Assembly: GCA_934591815.1 (NCBI GenBank)
Contig: CAKTPV010000011.1
Coordinates: 1 to 64,000 of the forward strand
Reading direction: 5' to 3'
Source of the DNA: an uncultured Oscillospiraceae bacterium
GTDB taxonomy: Bacteria; Bacillota; Clostridia; Oscillospirales; Oscillospiraceae
Length of the DNA stretch: 64,000 bases
In this document: positions 39,043-47,989 of the stretch, piece by piece
How the letters are laid out: each line of letters starts with the position of its first letter
Numbering within the stretch: the first letter of the stretch is position 1
Notes under the pieces: generated by a model
Database searches by the model: none
What the model was told of the DNA's origin: nothing
What the model saw: only the letters and a program-made list of their open reading frames with translations
Program-made: the position numbers and the translations under genes

Positions 39043-40431
39043 TTATTCTGCGTCTTTTTCCGCGTCCTTCTTTGCGGTCTTCTTGGCGGCGGGCTTCTTG
39101 GCGGGCTTCTTCTCCACGACCTCGCCCTCGGCCTCCAGCTCGGCCTTCTCCTCGGCGGGCGCCACAGCCACGGCGCTGTCCGCCACGACCTTCACGGCCT
39201 TCTCGCGGATGACCTGCTCCTTCACATCCTCGGGACGCAGGTACTTCTTCACGGTCTCCAGATCCATGCCGTACTTCTCGGCCACGTTCTTCAGCTCGTT
39301 CTCCACGTCCTCGTCGGTGGCCTCCAGACCCTCGGCCTTGACGATGGCCTCCACAGCCAGATCCATCTTCACCTGCTCGGCGGCGGGGCCGTCAGCCTGC
39401 TTGCGGAAATCGGCCTCAGTGGTACCGGTCATCTGCAGATACTGGTCGAAGGGGATACCCTGTGCGGCCAGCTGCTGCTTGAACTGCTCCATCATGCGCT
39501 CGGCCTGCAGCTCCACCATCTCGTGGGGGATCTCGGCCTCCACGCCCTCGGCGACCTTGGCCATCAGCACATCCTCAAAGGCGCGCTGGGCAGCCTCGGT
39601 GCGCTCGGCGGTCATCTTCTTCTTGATGTCGGCCTTCAGCTCCTTCAGCGTGTCGAACTCGGACACATCCTTGGCGAACTCGTCGTCAATGGCGGGGACC
39701 TCCTTGACCTTGACCTCGTTGACCTTCACATGGAAGACCACGGGCTTGCCGGCCAGCTCGGGAGCGTAGTTCTCGGGGAAGGTGATGTCGATGTCCTTCT
39801 CCTCGCCGGCCTTCATGCCGATGAGCTGCTCCTCAAAGCCGGGAACGAAGCTGCCGGAGCCGATCTCCAGATCGAAGTTCTCGCCCTTGCCGCCGTCGAA
39901 GGCCACGCCGTTGTCGAAGCCCTCAAAGTCGATGTCGGCGGTGTCGCCCTTCTTGACGGCGCGCTCCACAGACACCAGACGGCTGTTGCGGTCCGCCATC
40001 TCCTTCAGGCGGGCGTTGACGTCGGCGGCCGCCACCTTGACCTCGGCCTTAGGCGCCTCCAGACCCTTGTACTGGCCCAGCTTCACCTCGGGATACACGG
40101 CCACGGTGCACTTGAACACCACGCCGTCCTTGGTGCAGGACTCCAGCTCCACCTCGGGATAGCCCACCACGTCCAGCTTCTGCTCCTTCACCGCGTCCTC
40201 ATAGGCGTCGGGCAGAATGATATTGACAGCCTCCTCATAGAAGACCTCCTCGCCGTACATCTTCTCGATGATCTTGCGGGGGGCCTTGCCAACACGGAAG
40301 CCGGGTACGTTGATCTTACCGCGCATCTTCAGATACGCCTTGTTGACGGCAGCCTCGAACTCCTCGGCGCTCGCCTCGATGGTCAGAGCGACTCTGCTCT
40401 TCTCCAGTTTTTCACAGCTTTTCACAGTCAT
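39043..40431 (-). CDS. tig: Trigger factor
   Basis: A 462-residue ribosome-bound chaperone. The N-terminal ribosome-docking domain carries PGFRVGKAPRKIIEKMYG (signature GFRxGxxP). The FKBP-type domain has AVKKGDTADIDFEGF. The C-terminal helical arms are followed by a Lys/Ala-rich tail (PAKKPAAKKTAKKDAEKDAE) that extends beyond the usual end and is low complexity. It folds nascent chains and is a peptidyl-prolyl isomerase. GGAGG precedes the start. Confidence 0.95.
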   Translation of the reverse strand: MTVKSCEKLEKSRVALTIEASAEEFEAAVNKAYLKMRGKINVPGFRVGKAPRKIIEKMYGEEVFYEEAVNIILPDAYEDAVKEQKLDVVGYPEVELESCTKDGVVFKCTVAVYPEVKLGQYKGLEAPKAEVKVAAADVNARLKEMADRNSRLVSVERAVKKGDTADIDFEGFDNGVAFDGGKGENFDLEIGSGSFVPGFEEQLIGMKAGEEKDIDITFPENYAPELAGKPVVFHVKVNEVKVKEVPAIDDEFAKDVSEFDTLKELKADIKKKMTAERTEAAQRAFEDVLMAKVAEGVEAEIPHEMVELQAERMMEQFKQQLAAQGIPFDQYLQMTGTTEADFRKQADGPAAEQVKMDLAVEAIVKAEGLEATDEDVENELKNVAEKYGMDLETVKKYLRPEDVKEQVIREKAVKVVADSAVAVAPAEEKAELEAEGEVVEKKPAKKPAAKKTAKKDAEKDAE

Positions 40432-40531
40432 TTGTTTATTCCTCCGTTCCGCACCGGTCCGTATTCATAGCAAAACCAATGCAATTTAATATGATAACAG
40501 AAAAGAATGGGAATTTCCACTGTTTTTTCTC

Positions 40532-41221
40532 TTATTCACAAATTTTTTTAGGGACGAAATCCAGCCAGTCGCCCGCCACCAGCGAAAACTCGGTGCCGTT
40601 GTGCATTCCCTCCAACGCCCGCTTGTGACTGGCGCCGTGGAGATGCCCGTAAAAGCACTGCTTTACGCCGTAGCGCTGCAAAAGCCGCAGGATCTCCGGA
40701 CACTCATACCCCTGATACAGCGGCGGATAGTGGAGGAAGCACAGCTTCTCCCGCTCCCCCGCCGCCTGCAGGGACGTCTCCAGCCGTCCGGCCTCCCGGG
40801 CCAGCATCTTGCCGTTGTGGGTGCCCTCGTTGTCCAGCTCGTAGAACCAGCCCCGCGTGCCGCACAGCGCCTTGTCCCCGTAGAACAGGCAGTTGTTGTG
40901 CAGGATCTCAAAGGAGTCCAGCCCGTGCTGGTCAAAAAACCGCTGCATCTTGGACGCGGTGTTCCACCAGTAGTCGTGGTTGCCCTTCATCAGGATCTTC
41001 TTCCCCGGCAAAGCGTGGATGAACTGAAAGTCCGCCAGCGACTCCTCCAGGCTCATGCCCCAGCTCAGGTCGCCGCACAGCACGGTCACGTCGTCGTCCC
41101 CCAGCGGTGCAAAGCCCGCCTTGATCTTATCCACATACCCGTGCCACTTCTCGCCGAAGATATCCATGGGCTTGTCGCTGTTCAGCGACAGATGCAGATC
41201 CCCGATGGCGTACAGCGCCAT
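40532..41221 (-). CDS. Metallophosphoesterase
   Basis: A 229-residue calcineurin-like phosphoesterase. Metal-binding motifs are YAIGDLHLSLN (DxH), LCGDLSWGM (GDxxW form), LMKGNHDYWW (GNHD) and YGHLHGAS (GHxH). The substrate is unknown; family members act on phosphodiesters and nucleotides. An AAAGGAGG site precedes the start. It is 29 bases downstream of the dipeptidase gene, probably in the same transcript. Confidence 0.87.
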   Translation of the reverse strand: MALYAIGDLHLSLNSDKPMDIFGEKWHGYVDKIKAGFAPLGDDDVTVLCGDLSWGMSLEESLADFQFIHALPGKKILMKGNHDYWWNTASKMQRFFDQHGLDSFEILHNNCLFYGDKALCGTRGWFYELDNEGTHNGKMLAREAGRLETSLQAAGEREKLCFLHYPPLYQGYECPEILRLLQRYGVKQCFYGHLHGASHKRALEGMHNGTEFSLVAGDWLDFVPKKICE

Positions 41222-41249
41222 GGCGTCCCTCCTTTCTCCGGCCGCCGTC

Positions 41250-42227
41250 TCACAGCAGCCTGCACAGATTGTTCCAGAATATGTCCTCCAGCAGGGACTT
41301 CTCGTACCCCCGCTTCTCCAGCGCCTCGTACAGATGCGGTATGTCCTCTACCCCCTGCATTCCCGCCGCCAGCGCCTCGCAGCCGTCCAGATCACCGCCG
41401 ATGCACAGGGTCTTCTCCCCGTCCAGCGCCAGAAAATGCTCGATATGCGCCACCAGCGCGTCCATGGACGTACCGCCCACAAAGTCCCGGTACAGGTTGA
41501 TGCCCACCACGCCGCCGGTATCCCGGATGGCGCGGAACATATCGTCGGTCAGGTTCCGCCGGTGGGGACACAGCGCCCGCGCATTGGAGTGGGACGCCAC
41601 AATGGGCCGCTCCGTCATGCGGAACAGCTCCCAGAAGCCGGGGTCGGAGAGATGGGACACGTCGGCGTAGACGCCCAGACGTTCCATCTCCCGGACGAAG
41701 TCCCTGCCCTGTGCCGAAAGACCCCGGTCCGGGTCTTCGGCGCAGCTGCCGCTGAGGGCGTTGGCGTTGTTCCACACCGGGTTCAGAAGGCGTACGCCCC
41801 AGCCTGCCGTGGTGTACAGGTTTTCCACTTTACAGTCCAGCAGGTCGGCACCCTCCACGCTGAGGAACGCCGCCGTCCTCCCGCTGCGCACCGCTGCGTT
41901 GGCCTCGTCTCCGGTACGGCACAGTACGACCATGTCCTCATTGTCCGCCAGCTCCCGCAGAAACCAGTCGTGCATCTCCCGGCACCGCTGCCACGCCGTG
42001 TCCGGCGGCAGGCTTTTCACATCGTCGTACAGGGCGAAGAACTGCCCGCGCCCGGCAAAGCCTCTGCCCCGCTCCAGATCAATGTGACCGCCGTTTTTCC
42101 GCAGGCTGCCGCCTGCCTGAAAGTAGGCGCGCTGCTCCGCCTCCGTCTCGCCGTAGTCCGCCACCGGTTCTGTCACCATGCAGCGCCAGATGGTATCGCA
42201 GTGCGCGTCAAAATATGGTATTGCCAT
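41250..42227 (-). CDS. Membrane dipeptidase (peptidase family M19)
   Basis: A 325-residue zinc dipeptidase. The N-terminal PYFDAHCDTIW (HxD) holds two metal ligands. LSVEGADLL provides the bridging Glu, and VYADVSHLSDPGFWE and IVASHSNARAL contain later His ligands. It hydrolyses dipeptides, including D-amino-acid-containing ones, in known relatives. No signal peptide is visible, so it is probably cytoplasmic. Confidence 0.9.
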   Translation of the reverse strand: MAIPYFDAHCDTIWRCMVTEPVADYGETEAEQRAYFQAGGSLRKNGGHIDLERGRGFAGRGQFFALYDDVKSLPPDTAWQRCREMHDWFLRELADNEDMVVLCRTGDEANAAVRSGRTAAFLSVEGADLLDCKVENLYTTAGWGVRLLNPVWNNANALSGSCAEDPDRGLSAQGRDFVREMERLGVYADVSHLSDPGFWELFRMTERPIVASHSNARALCPHRRNLTDDMFRAIRDTGGVVGINLYRDFVGGTSMDALVAHIEHFLALDGEKTLCIGGDLDGCEALAAGMQGVEDIPHLYEALEKRGYEKSLLEDIFWNNLCRLL

Positions 42228-42239
42228 GCTGTCACTCCC

Positions 42240-42629
42240 CTATTCAAAGGCGTTTTCCAGATATTCTATGCGGGCATTCTCCCGGCTGTACGGACTGTCC
42301 GCGTAGACCTCCGCCACGTCGAACCGCGCCGGACAGTCCAGCGCTTTTTCTTGCAGATAGCACAGCGCCGTCTTTTTCAGCCGCCGCTGCTTGGCGGGCG
42401 TCACATACTCCCGGGGCAGCGCCATGTCCGTATTGGTGCGGGTCTTGACCTCCACAAAGCACAGGATATCCCCATCCCACGCGATGAGGTCGATCTCCCC
42501 GAACCGGCATTGGTAGCTGTGAGCCGCCAGCCGGTAACCCCGCTGCCGCAGGTAATCCGCCGCCAGCGCCTCGCCCCACGTGCCCTCGGCTCGTCCGCCC
42601 TTTTCCGGTGCAGACCGCGCCCCGCTCAT
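42240..42629 (-). CDS. yraN: YraN family (UPF0102) endonuclease-like protein
   Basis: A 129-residue protein of the UPF0102 family, with a Holliday-junction-resolvase-like fold. GEALAADYLRQRGYRLAAHSYQCRFGEIDLIAWDGDILCFVEVKTRTN contains the restriction-like core; the key residues are GEIDLIAWD and FVEVKTR. Function is not established. It starts in the ATGA that ends rnhB, a common Firmicutes gene order. Confidence 0.88.
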   Translation of the reverse strand: MSGARSAPEKGGRAEGTWGEALAADYLRQRGYRLAAHSYQCRFGEIDLIAWDGDILCFVEVKTRTNTDMALPREYVTPAKQRRLKKTALCYLQEKALDCPARFDVAEVYADSPYSRENARIEYLENAFE

Positions 42630-43258
42630 CGCTTTGCCTCCCACTTTTTCAGGAAGCTCTTCCGATGCTCCGGGCAGGGGCCGTACTTGTCCAGCATCTC
42701 ATAGTGCAGCTTGGTGCCGTAGCCCTTGTGCTGGGCGAACCGGTACTGGGGGTACGCCTTGTCCAGTACCTCCGTCACATAGCGGTCACGGCTGACCTTG
42801 GCCAGCACCGACGCCGCCGCGATGGACGCGGATATCCCGTCGCCGCCCACGATGCACCGGTGCGCCGTGGTGATGGCGGCGCTGTGTCCCCTGTCACGGT
42901 TGCCGTCGATGAGCGCCAGGTCCGGCGTCACGGACAGGCCGTCTATGGCCAGCTGCATGGCCCTCATCCGGGCGCTGAGGATGTCCGTCTCGTCGATCTC
43001 CGACGCCTCCACCCGTGCCACCGACCACGCAATGGCCCGCTCCTGTATCAGCGGGAACAGCCTTTCGCGCTTTTTCTCCGTCAGCTTTTTGGAGTCGTTC
43101 AGCTCCGGCAGGTCGCAGCCTTCCGGCAGGATCACCGCCGCCGCGTACACCGGCCCCATCAGCGGTCCGGCGCCGGCCTCGTCCACGCCGCATACCGCCG
43201 CGAAGCCCTCGGCCGCCGCCTGCCGTTCGTATGTCCACAGCTCCGGCTTCTCTCTCAT
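42626..43258 (-). CDS. rnhB: Ribonuclease HII
   Basis: A 210-residue enzyme. The catalytic DEAGxGxxxGP motif is VCGVDEAGAGPLMGPVYAA. Other acidic residues lie in LNDSKKLTEKKRE and SIAAASVLAKVSRD. It removes ribonucleotides and RNA primers from DNA. It overlaps rbgA (4 bases) and yraN (4 bases), so all three genes are translationally coupled. Confidence 0.95.
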   Translation of the reverse strand: MREKPELWTYERQAAAEGFAAVCGVDEAGAGPLMGPVYAAAVILPEGCDLPELNDSKKLTEKKRERLFPLIQERAIAWSVARVEASEIDETDILSARMRAMQLAIDGLSVTPDLALIDGNRDRGHSAAITTAHRCIVGGDGISASIAAASVLAKVSRDRYVTEVLDKAYPQYRFAQHKGYGTKLHYEMLDKYGPCPEHRKSFLKKWEAKR

Positions 43259-44124
43259 TTTCCGCAGTCCTCCGCCGTCTCCAGTGTAAAGCGTCCCAGC
43301 TTGCCGCCCCGGAACTCATCCAGCAGGATGCGGGCCATGCGCTCGGTGTCCACCTGCGCCCCCCGCATGAGGAAGCCCCGCTTCCGCCCCGCCTTTTCCA
43401 GCAGGTCGTAGCCGCTGTCCCCCTCCTCCACGTCGATCTTGTACCGCTCCCGCAGCACATCGGCGTAGTGCAAGGCCAGATAATCCATCAGATAGCAGGC
43501 CAGTTCCTCGATATCCAGCACGTCGTCCTTGATCGCGCCTGTAAAGGCAAGGCGCTTGCCAACCTCGGTATCGTCGAACTTAGGCCACAGGATGCCGGGG
43601 GTATCCAGCAGTTCCAGCGTGGCGTCCACCGGCACCCACTGCTTGGAGCGGGTCACGCCGGGACGATCCTCGGCTCTGGCGGTCTTTCGCTTGGCCACCT
43701 TGTTGATGAACGTGGATTTTCCCACGTTGGGGATGCCCAGCACCATCACGCGGATGGTGCGGCCCACCTGCCCCTTCTCGGCGTAGGCCGTCAGCTTCTC
43801 CTTCAGCAGCTCCCGGACGGCGGCGGCAAATTTTTCCGTGCCCGCGCCGCCCTTGGCGTTGGCCTCCAGCACCGCATAGCCCTGCGCCCGGAAGGCCGCC
43901 GCCCATTTCTTCGTCTCGGCGGGATCTGCCTGATCCACCCGGTTCAGCACGATCATCCGGGGCTTCCCCGCCGTCAGCTCGTCCACGTCCGGGTTGCGGC
44001 TGGACTGGGGGATGCGGGCGTCCACGATCTCGCAGACTGCGTCCATGTGGCCGATCTCAGCGGCGATCATCCGTTTTGTTTTTGTCATGTGGCCGGGAAA
44101 CCAGCTCAGTCCTTCGATCTGCAC
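43255..44124 (-). CDS. rbgA: Ribosome biogenesis GTPase RbgA (YlqF)
   Basis: A 289-residue circularly permuted GTPase: G4 (LNRVDQAD) comes before G1 (GIPNVGKST) and G3 (LDTPGILWP). The N-terminal WFPGHMTKTKR is the family hallmark. The start is a GTG eight bases after GGAGGAGG, giving VQIEGLSWFPGHM. A longer frame upstream crosses a terminator and is rejected. It matures the 50S subunit. Confidence 0.94.
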   Translation of the reverse strand: MQIEGLSWFPGHMTKTKRMIAAEIGHMDAVCEIVDARIPQSSRNPDVDELTAGKPRMIVLNRVDQADPAETKKWAAAFRAQGYAVLEANAKGGAGTEKFAAAVRELLKEKLTAYAEKGQVGRTIRVMVLGIPNVGKSTFINKVAKRKTARAEDRPGVTRSKQWVPVDATLELLDTPGILWPKFDDTEVGKRLAFTGAIKDDVLDIEELACYLMDYLALHYADVLRERYKIDVEEGDSGYDLLEKAGRKRGFLMRGAQVDTERMARILLDEFRGGKLGRFTLETAEDCGK

Positions 44125-44265
44125 GGCGCACACCTCCTCCGGTAAATTGTTGCGTATCTCTCCTGCACCCAACCGGATATACGCCCCTCCGACTTTGTGG
44201 TGCATTCTGCGTTTCACAGCAGTATACCATACTTTTTCCCCTGTTGCAAACGGGAAAAAGACGGC

Positions 44266-44295
44266 AAAAAGCGCCCACGGATGTGGGCGCTTTTT
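44266..44295 (-). terminator. Terminator of rplS
   Basis: A 13 bp perfect stem (AAAAAGCGCCCAC and its complement), 4-base loop, T run on the minus strand, 16 bases past the rplS stop. Confidence 0.93.
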
Positions 44296-44311
44296 CGATC
44301 TCGGTGATCGC

Positions 44312-44650
44312 TTACAGCTTCTCGCGGACCTTGGCTGCCTTACCAACGCGGTCACGCAGGTAGTACAGCTTGGCGCGGCGGACATAACCGTGGCGCACAG
44401 TCTCGATCTTCTCGATGGAAGGAGAGTGAACGGGGAACACCTTCTCCACGCCGACGCCGTAGGACAGGCGGCGGACGGTGATGGTCTCCTCGATACCGCC
44501 GTGCTTCTTGGCGATGACAGTGCCCTCGAAGACCTGGATACGCTCGCGGGCGCCTTCCTTGACCTTCACGTGTACGCGGACGGTATCGCCCACCAGTACC
44601 TGAGGCACTTCCTTCAGCTGCTTCTCGTTCAGAGCCTTGATGAGATCCAT
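44312..44650 (-). CDS. rplS: 50S ribosomal protein L19
   Basis: A 112-residue protein of normal length, with [24 protein letters not shown] and [24 protein letters not shown] (key blocks [13 protein letters not shown] and VFPVHSP). An AGGAGG site precedes it. It has its own promoter and terminator, separated from rbgA. Confidence 0.97.
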   Translation of the reverse strand: MDLIKALNEKQLKEVPQVLVGDTVRVHVKVKEGARERIQVFEGTVIAKKHGGIEETITVRRLSYGVGVEKVFPVHSPSIEKIETVRHGYVRRAKLYYLRDRVGKAAKVREKL

Positions 44651-44752
44651 GGATTTTTCCTCCTAATAATATAGGTGTTCATGCCGCCATGTATGCGGTG
44701 CTCGCTTCCTCGGAGCGCCGGCGACAGAGGACCGCCCTTTTTACGCCATGAT

Positions 44753-44781
44753 AGGATATCATAGAAATTCAGGAAATGCAA
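44753..44781 (-). promoter_or_regulatory. Promoter of rplS
   Basis: On the minus strand: TTGCAT (44776-44781), a 17-base spacer, then TATCCT (44753-44758). It leaves a leader of about 95 bases with hairpin potential before rplS. Confidence 0.5.
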
Positions 44782-44849
44782 GAGCTTTCTTTACATTTTT
44801 TCCGCATTTTTGCTTGCGTTCGCTCCCCGACGCGGCGAGCGGCGGGTTT

Positions 44850-45512
44850 TTACCGGAAATCCCGTCCCTCGGCGTCCAGCACGGCGCGGCGGCGCACCCG
44901 CAGGAAGTCCGGCGTCAGATCGGGCAGATACCGCGCCACCGCCTTTTCCAGCAGCTGTGGATTCAAGCCGGGATTCTGCGCCAGCACCGTCACCGTGCCG
45001 GCAACGGCCCCCTCCGTCTCTGTAAAGGAGAAATCCTTTATCATCGGTGCGATATCTACGTCCGCCAGCTCCTTGCGCTTGGTGCGCTTCTGGATGATCA
45101 GCTCCTGACGCCCCAGCAGCTCTGTCAGACGGGCGGCGGCGTTTTCCGGCACACCATTGTCATATTCCAGCGTCACATCTGCCCGGAGGTACGTCAGCTC
45201 CCGGACGGGCCGGGCGGCGGGATAGCAGTCCAGCACCCGCAGGCCGCTGGGCATACCGGCGTTTAGCTTCTCCGCGATGCCGCGGCCGTCGGTATCCTGC
45301 GTCACCTCGAAATCCAGCAGCTCGCAGTCGCTGGACTGTCCCACCGGCAGCGGCAGGACGATGGAGATGATGGGATGGGGATGATAGCCCTGCGAGTGCT
45401 TGATGTCCAGCTCTGTCCGGGGAAAGGCACGCTGGAACGTGCGCAGCAGGTCGAGATGGGAGATATAGGAGGCCTGCGCCTCCTTGACAAACAGCAGCCG
45501 CAGCTTAGACAT
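44850..45512 (-). CDS. DUF2344 family radical SAM-associated protein
   Basis: A 220-residue protein. It begins KLRLLFVKEAQASYISHLDLLR and carries the family segment HSQGYHPHPIISIVLPLPVGQSSDCELLDFE (key blocks SQGYHPHP and LPLPVGQSS). In Firmicutes it is almost always downstream of, or fused to, the B12-binding-like radical SAM protein found here. The two genes overlap by 8 bases. The joint reaction is not known; an RNA-modification role is a guess from gene contexts. Confidence 0.87.
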   Translation of the reverse strand: MSKLRLLFVKEAQASYISHLDLLRTFQRAFPRTELDIKHSQGYHPHPIISIVLPLPVGQSSDCELLDFEVTQDTDGRGIAEKLNAGMPSGLRVLDCYPAARPVRELTYLRADVTLEYDNGVPENAAARLTELLGRQELIIQKRTKRKELADVDIAPMIKDFSFTETEGAVAGTVTVLAQNPGLNPQLLEKAVARYLPDLTPDFLRVRRRAVLDAEGRDFR

Positions 45513-47337
45513 CGCATTTCCCTCCTACCAGCAGATTGGCGCCGCAGCCGTTGCAGTGGGTGCGGCAGTCCGGCGTGGTCACAGACTCATACGCCCGATG
45601 GCGCTCCCGCAGCAGGTACTGCTCCGTGACGCCGGAGGAGATCATGCTCCACGGCATCAGCTCGTCCTCTGCGCGGGTGCGGTTGGCATAGAAATGGGGA
45701 TCGAGGCCGCATTCGTCAAATGCCTCCAGCCACCGGTTCAGGGAGAAATACTCCTCCCAGGCGTCAAGCTTTGCACCTTTACGCCACGCTGTTTCCAGTA
45801 CCTTTCCCATGCGGCGGTCGCCGCGCGCCAGCACCGCCTCCAGAAAGCTGGTGTCAGAGTCGTGCCAGTTGTAGGTGACGGTCTTCGTCTTGATGGCCTC
45901 CCGCAGCAGCGCCACACGGCGCTCGTACTCCTCCTTGGAGATCTGGGGCTCCCACTGAAAGGCGGTGTGGGGCTTGGGGACAAACCAGCTGGTGGATACG
46001 GTGATGCGGACGCCACGCTGTTTGTTCTGAGCGCTCTCCCGCCATGCGTGCATGACCCGGGCGGCCACGTCGGCAATGCCCAGCACATCCTCGTCCGTCT
46101 CCGTGGGCAGACCCAGCATGAAGTACAGCTTCACGGCGCTGTACCCGCCGGCAAAGGCGGTGCGGCAGCTTTGCAGCAGGTCGTCCAGCGTCACGTTCTT
46201 GTTGATCACGTCCCGCAGCCGCTGGGTGCCGGCCTCCGGCGCGAAGGTCAGGCCGGTCTTACGGCCCTTGGCCAGACGCTGCATCAGCTCCATGGAGAAG
46301 TTGTCCGCCCGCAGGGACGGCAGGGACAGGCTGACATGGCGCTGGTCGCAGAACGGCTCCAGCTGGTCGCACAGGCCGGTCAGGGGCGGGTAATCGCTGG
46401 TGGACAGGCTGGACAGCGTCACCTCCTGATAGCCGGTGTCATCGCAGGAGCGGACGCAGTAATCGGCGCACAGGTCGCGGCTGCGGTTGCGCACCGGGCG
46501 GTAGACGTAGCCCGCCTGGCAGAACCGGCAGCCCCGGATGCAGCCGCGGAACAGCTCCAGCGTCACGCGGTCCTGCACGATCTCCGTGCTGGGAACGATG
46601 GTCTTTACCGGGAAATAGGACTTGTCCATATCGTGGACGATGCGCTTGGTCACCTTGGCGGGCGCGCCGTCCAGCGGCGAGATGGCCGCCACGGTGCCGT
46701 CGTCGTGGTATGTCACGTCGTACAGGCTGGGGACGTAAACGCCGTCCAGCTTGGCGGCGGCGCGAAGCAGCTGCTGCTTGCTCCACCCCTCCCGCCGGGC
46801 GGTGCGGTACAGCTCCACCAGCTCCACGGTCAGATCCTCGCCCTCGCCCAGACTGACAAGGTCGATGAAGTCCGCCATAGGCTCGGCGTTGTACATGGCG
46901 GTGCCGCCGGCGATGACCAGCGGCGAAAGGCCGGTGCGTTCCGCGGCGTGAAGGGGGATGCCGGCCAGATCCAGCATATTCAGGATGGCGGGAAATGCCA
47001 TCTCGTAGCCCACGGAAAAGGCCACGATGTCGAAGTCGGTAATGGGGTCGCCGGATTCCAGCGCAAAAAGGGGCATATCCGCCTTGCGCATCTCCTCCTC
47101 CATGTCGCCCCACGGGGCAAACACACGCTCACACCAGACGCCGTCCATCCCATTCATGACGCCGTACAGGATACGCATGCCCAAATTGGACATACCGATC
47201 TCGTAGGTGTCCGGGAAACAGAAGGCGATGCGGGTATCTACCTGTGCCTTGTCCTTCAGTACGGCGTTATATTCGCCGCCCACATAGCGTGCGGGCTTCT
47301 GCACGCGGGGCAGGATGCGTTCTAATCGTTTATCCAC
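45505..47337 (-). CDS. TIGR03960-type B12-binding radical SAM protein
   Basis: A 610-residue protein. The N-terminal part has a cobalamin-binding-like fold. The radical SAM motif is FRGCIRGCRFCQAGYVYRP, and the C-terminal half is typical of the family (FAPEAGTQRLRDVINKN). I prefer a GTG start seven bases after AAGGAG. The ATG two codons earlier sits one base from that site. It is paired with the DUF2344 protein. The substrate is unknown. Confidence 0.88.
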   Translation of the reverse strand: MDKRLERILPRVQKPARYVGGEYNAVLKDKAQVDTRIAFCFPDTYEIGMSNLGMRILYGVMNGMDGVWCERVFAPWGDMEEEMRKADMPLFALESGDPITDFDIVAFSVGYEMAFPAILNMLDLAGIPLHAAERTGLSPLVIAGGTAMYNAEPMADFIDLVSLGEGEDLTVELVELYRTARREGWSKQQLLRAAAKLDGVYVPSLYDVTYHDDGTVAAISPLDGAPAKVTKRIVHDMDKSYFPVKTIVPSTEIVQDRVTLELFRGCIRGCRFCQAGYVYRPVRNRSRDLCADYCVRSCDDTGYQEVTLSSLSTSDYPPLTGLCDQLEPFCDQRHVSLSLPSLRADNFSMELMQRLAKGRKTGLTFAPEAGTQRLRDVINKNVTLDDLLQSCRTAFAGGYSAVKLYFMLGLPTETDEDVLGIADVAARVMHAWRESAQNKQRGVRITVSTSWFVPKPHTAFQWEPQISKEEYERRVALLREAIKTKTVTYNWHDSDTSFLEAVLARGDRRMGKVLETAWRKGAKLDAWEEYFSLNRWLEAFDECGLDPHFYANRTRAEDELMPWSMISSGVTEQYLLRERHRAYESVTTPDCRTHCNGCGANLLVGGKCDV

Positions 47338-47376
47338 AGTCATTCTCCTTGCGGTGTATTTCAGTAACAGTTCATT

Positions 47377-47973
47377 TTACCTGCTTTTCTGTGTTTTGGC
47401 AAGGCGGCTGGGCAAAAAAAGTTCCGCGGGCAGACTGCGGTACACCAGCCACAGGGCGCCCAGCAGCAAAAACACGCCGTTCCCGGTGGTCAGCACCAGC
47501 CAGAGGCACAGCAGGAACAGTGCCGAGGACACCGCCAGTCCTACGGCGGCGGCAACACGGTCGGCGGTATACGGCTCCGTCAGATAGGCCGCCGCCAGCC
47601 AGAGAATACGCCCGCCGTCCATGGGACGGACGGGCAGCAGATTCAGAACGCCCAGCACCATCTGCGCTCCGGCGAACAGGGTCAGCCCGTCCCGCCCAAT
47701 CAAGCTCAGTACCACCCATAGGAGCAGGTTTAGCAGCGGCCCTGCGGCGGCGCTGAGCAGCTCCGCGCCGTAGGACAGGCGGTGCAGCTCCGGTACGCAG
47801 AGCGTCGCGCCCAGCCCCGTGACGGTGAAGCGGGCGGTACGGATGCCGAAAAGCCGCAGCACGGCGTAGTGTGCCAGTTCGTGGAGCAAGGCGGCCAGCA
47901 GCAGCGCCGCCAGCAGCGCAGGCGTGTCCGTAAGCAGCAGAAAAGCCGCCGGTGTCAGCAGCGCGGAGGGCAT
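47377..47973 (-). CDS. SpoIVFB-like M50 membrane metalloprotease
   Basis: A 198-residue intramembrane zinc protease of the site-2 family. The HExxH motif is LLHELAHYAVLRLFGI near residue 31, the Asp ligand is in LLPVRPMDGGRILW, and five or six hydrophobic spans are visible. It lies directly after an M23/SpoIVFA-like gene, the spoIVFA-spoIVFB order used to activate SigK in spore formers, and that context supports this role. The start is uncertain; an ATG at 48006 adds 11 residues and overlaps the previous gene. Confidence 0.78.
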   Translation of the reverse strand: MPSALLTPAAFLLLTDTPALLAALLLAALLHELAHYAVLRLFGIRTARFTVTGLGATLCVPELHRLSYGAELLSAAAGPLLNLLLWVVLSLIGRDGLTLFAGAQMVLGVLNLLPVRPMDGGRILWLAAAYLTEPYTADRVAAAVGLAVSSALFLLCLWLVLTTGNGVFLLLGALWLVYRSLPAELFLPSRLAKTQKSR

Positions 47974-47989
47974 GACCCGGACGGAAACG